Shown one piece after another: positions 61,951-64,000 of a stretch of DNA of 64,000 nt. The notes under the pieces are model-generated. The model worked only from the letters and a program-made list of their open reading frames with translations. It had not been told where the DNA came from and searched no databases. The stretch's first letter is position 1; each line of letters opens with the position of its first letter. The translations under genes and the position numbers were made by a program. The stretch is taken from positions 1 to 64,000 of the forward strand of contig CANMXJ010000005.1 of the NCBI GenBank assembly GCA_947501805.1. Direction: 5' to 3'. Origin of the DNA: an uncultured Sulfitobacter sp. GTDB lineage: Bacteria; Pseudomonadota; Alphaproteobacteria; Rhodobacterales; Rhodobacteraceae.

Positions 61951-62774
61951 TCTGCAGTCAGCTGCTTGATCTCTGATCTGGAGACATTGCTCATGTTCAG
62001 CCTTTTCAATAGCAAACAGCGAACTTTGACGCCGACCCCTTCGGGTCTCGCCTTTTACGGAGCTATCGAAGAGAGTTTCCTCGGGATTCAACGGCTGGAG
62101 AATACGGCAAAGCACATTCGGGGCGAGGGCGGACAGGTTTTACGGATCGCAGTCACCCATTCCCTTGCGGCCACTTTTTTGCCCCCTGTATTGAGGACAT
62201 TCCGGGCAAGGTTCCCTGATGTGGAGGTGGTCGTTCATTCTTACAGACTGTCGCAGATCATTCTACGCTTGCAGAACGGGTCCGTTGATATTGCAATTGG
62301 ATCGCAAATTCCCAAGGTGCCCGGCAATAACCGCGGACTGATCGGCCATGTGCGACTGCTTTGCGTTGTGCCCGTGGCCCATCCTCTTGCTGCTAAGCGT
62401 CTTGTCCATCCTGAAGATTTGGCGGGTGAAACCATCTTGCGTATTTCGCCGGACAGATCTGCGGATTGGAGCGAGGTTTTTCAAGTGCTGGAACGTAGAA
62501 GCATCCCGTTTAAAGATACGCTCGAGATTGATACGTCGCTGACGGCGTATTCCTTTATTGCGCAAGGTCTTGCAGTGGGAATAGTTGAACCTTTCAGTCT
62601 GCGCATATGGTCCCGCGATGACATTTCTGCGCTGCCTTTTGAACCCGAGTTGCGCTCCGCTTACTATCTCTCGACGCAGATCAGGCGCAGGCAAAACGCG
62701 GAGCAAGAAAGGTTCATAAACATTCCGCGCGATATCGCGCGGGATATGCCTGCTCTCGAAAAAAATCATTATAA
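61948..62774 (+). pseudogene. Truncated LysR-family regulator
   Basis: Homology begins abruptly with TSAVSCLISDLE, the recognition helix of a LysR winged helix, so about the first 28 residues are gone. The effector domain follows (VLRIAVTHSLAATFLPPVLR; IAIGSQIPKVPGN; LAVGIVEPFSLRI). In the present frame there is no stop where LysR proteins end; the frame runs on to 63186 inside the next gene. One extra A in the A7 run at 62759-62765 would give a natural stop at 62772. It is head to head with the dctM remnant, and so was probably its regulator. It cannot bind DNA normally as it stands. Confidence 0.75.
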
Positions 62775-62838
62775 ATCAGAGTGTAATTCGGGAAGCATCA
62801 GGTTTCGGCTGTGTTCTGCAGCCAAGCTAACGCTGTAT

Positions 62839-63807
62839 TCAATAGCCCCGGGCTGGATCGACGATATTGAACAACTCCTCACCCCTGTTCCAACGCTCGA
62901 GATTAGTCAGAAACAGATCAAACGATGCCTCGGCCCACCCATCATAGACAGAAGAGCAATGCGGAGAGATGATGGTATTCTCCATCTGCCAAAACGGACT
63001 GTCAGCGGGAAGCGGTTCTGTTTCAAAAACATCCAACGCAGCACAGGTGATGATCCCCTCATCCATCGCCCACAACAGGGCCTGTTGATCTATAACGCCG
63101 CCGCGCGATACATCTGCCAAGATCACACCGGACTTCATTGCGCTAAACGCATTTTTATCAAGCAGTCCGCGTGTGGTGGCTGTTAACGGAGTTGATACCG
63201 CGATGAAATCCGCGCGAGGGAATATGTCTTGAAGCGCGTTTGAACCGTGGACTTCATCGACGTTTTCCATCGGCTTGGGGTGCGTGCGAGTCCCGATGAC
63301 CGTTATGCCAAATGCTTTGGCGCGCTGGGCGATTGCCCGTCCGGTGTGGCCCAGACCAAGGATCACAAGGGTGCTGCCCTTGAGCGGCCGAACCATACGT
63401 TTTTGCCATATCTTTTGCGCTTTGTCTGATTGAAACCCCGGTATGTCGAGCGTGAAGTGCAGGAAGGTCCCCATGACGTATTCGGCCATCATATCCGCCG
63501 CAACCCCCGCCGCATTCGTAACAATGGTGCGTTCGGGATCCCACCTGCCAAAATGATCTGTTCCTGCCCCGCCATTGGTAATCCATCGCGGGCCTGTGGG
63601 GGCAAACAGCGCCTCGCGCGGATAGCCGGGCGTACCGGCAAAGCGGACTGTATAAACCACGTCAGGGCGAAAGGCCTCCAGTTGCGCGGGCAACGCTTCA
63701 TAAGTTGTACATTCTGCGATTTCCGAGTCTGGGAAAGCGGCGCGTAGCTGGCTGGCAAAGGTGGCTGTCCTGTCGTTGTGGATCAGGATGCGTTGTGCCT
63801 CAGGCAT
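62839..63807 (-). CDS. D-2-hydroxyacid dehydrogenase (NAD-dependent)
   Basis: A 322-residue dehydrogenase of the 2HADH superfamily, glyoxylate/hydroxypyruvate reductase-like. The NAD motif VILGLGHTGRAIA lies about residue 143. The catalytic residues are Arg in ADVSRGGVID, Glu in FETEPLP and His in ISPHCSS. It is soluble and interconverts a 2-oxoacid and a D-2-hydroxyacid. ATG 63807 overlaps the upstream PrpD-like gene by eight bases; an in-frame extension to 63951 lies inside that gene and has no homology. Near a relic TRAP permease, it may be what remains of an organic-acid utilisation cluster. Confidence 0.88.
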   Translation of the reverse strand: MPEAQRILIHNDRTATFASQLRAAFPDSEIAECTTYEALPAQLEAFRPDVVYTVRFAGTPGYPREALFAPTGPRWITNGGAGTDHFGRWDPERTIVTNAAGVAADMMAEYVMGTFLHFTLDIPGFQSDKAQKIWQKRMVRPLKGSTLVILGLGHTGRAIAQRAKAFGITVIGTRTHPKPMENVDEVHGSNALQDIFPRADFIAVSTPLTATTRGLLDKNAFSAMKSGVILADVSRGGVIDQQALLWAMDEGIITCAALDVFETEPLPADSPFWQMENTIISPHCSSVYDGWAEASFDLFLTNLERWNRGEELFNIVDPARGY

Positions 63808-64000
63808 GATCGGTCTCGGGATTTGCATGCAGAAGGCGCAGCAGGTCGGAAAACCGCGTTTTAGGCTCCAACAAAGCGCGGTGCATTTGCCAGATCGCGT
63901 TGCGGCGCGTGGCAGGTAACGGTGCCGCCATAACGCGAAACTTTGCCTCAACTTCGGTCAGTGCCATTGGTGACTCGGGGCCGCCGCGCGCATGTATGTC
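63800..64000 (-). CDS. Probable MmgE/PrpD-family protein, C-terminal end (partial)
   Basis: The minus strand is open from the window edge to a TGA at 63800-63802 (66 residues). The peptide includes RGGPESPMALTEVEAKFRVM, resembling the C-terminal segment of MmgE/PrpD (2-methylcitrate dehydratase-like) proteins, which usually reads like GDPENPMS followed by AEVEAKF. The stop overlaps the start of the D-2-hydroxyacid dehydrogenase gene, so the two are translationally coupled. Family assignment rests on this short pattern alone. Confidence 0.5.
   Translation of the reverse strand, partial: DIHARGGPESPMALTEVEAKFRVMAAPLPATRRNAIWQMHRALLEPKTRFSDLLRLLHANPETDHA

Noticed and set aside
62775-63186. C-terminal extension of the LysR remnant through the next gene
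   Set aside because: It overlaps the well-supported minus-strand D-2-hydroxyacid dehydrogenase and is best explained by loss of the stop through a homopolymer indel.
1-64000. CRISPR arrays, tRNA/rRNA genes, insertion sequences, prophage or integrase genes
   Set aside because: I looked for direct-repeat arrays, tRNA-like cloverleaf ends and transposase or integrase motifs and found none I could support.

Overview
The window reads as a chromosomal stretch of a marine alphaproteobacterium of the roseobacter group (Rhodobacterales). This is inferred from the mixed high-GC coding style, the xsc-tauZ sulfonate genes, and the density of ABC importers (six systems, complete or nearly so) and acyl-CoA enzymes. 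Genes are tightly packed, many with ATGA, GTGA or TTGA stop-start overlaps. I see no rRNA, tRNA, CRISPR array, insertion sequence or prophage. Almost the whole window is catabolic cargo: importer plus enzymes plus a local regulator, repeated several times.

Layout. 1-1684: the 3' end of sulfoacetaldehyde acetyltransferase, a TauZ-type exporter and a small cupin. 1801-5292: a biotinyl-carboxyltransferase fusion divergent from an acyl-CoA ligase. 5671-10886: an FAD-linked 2-hydroxyacid dehydrogenase, a FadR-type regulator, a VOC protein and an NMT1/SsuABC-like importer. 10907-17431: a LysR regulator, a polar amino-acid type importer, a ureohydrolase and an amidase. 17473-25732: a Liv-type importer with a fused LivM-LivG protein, an N-formylglutamate amidohydrolase-like protein, a cysteine hydrolase, an RpiR regulator and a glutamine-synthetase-like ligase.

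25856-51224 is the most interesting part. It holds a TPP enzyme and an FMN 2-hydroxyacid oxidase, an enolase-superfamily enzyme, a GMC oxidoreductase with a small gluconate-dehydrogenase-subunit-3-like partner, a sugar-type ABC importer, a pair of acyl-CoA dehydrogenases, a TetR regulator, a MaoC-like hydratase, two enoyl-CoA hydratases, FadB, two acyl-CoA ligases, an aldehyde dehydrogenase and an iron alcohol dehydrogenase. Four intergenic regions in this block carry the same 15-bp near-palindrome (GCKACYMTRYAGTAK). At three of them it is doubled with a 17-bp offset. The only regulator gene in the block is the TetR gene at 39437, so I infer a single regulon that imports a polar or glycosylated alcohol, oxidises it to an acid, activates it with CoA and beta-oxidises it. 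The substrate cannot be read from sequence.

51291-61026 is one long minus-strand operon: GntR regulator, BMP-type nucleoside importer, cysteine hydrolase, PfkB kinase, nucleoside phosphorylase, SIS protein and aldehyde dehydrogenase. A 16-bp perfect palindrome lies just upstream of the GntR gene. At 61201-62774 a decayed TRAP permease gene (dctM) and a decayed LysR gene meet head to head at about 61948, each missing its 5' part, which looks like a deletion scar. The window ends with a D-2-hydroxyacid dehydrogenase and the 3' end of a probable MmgE/PrpD gene.
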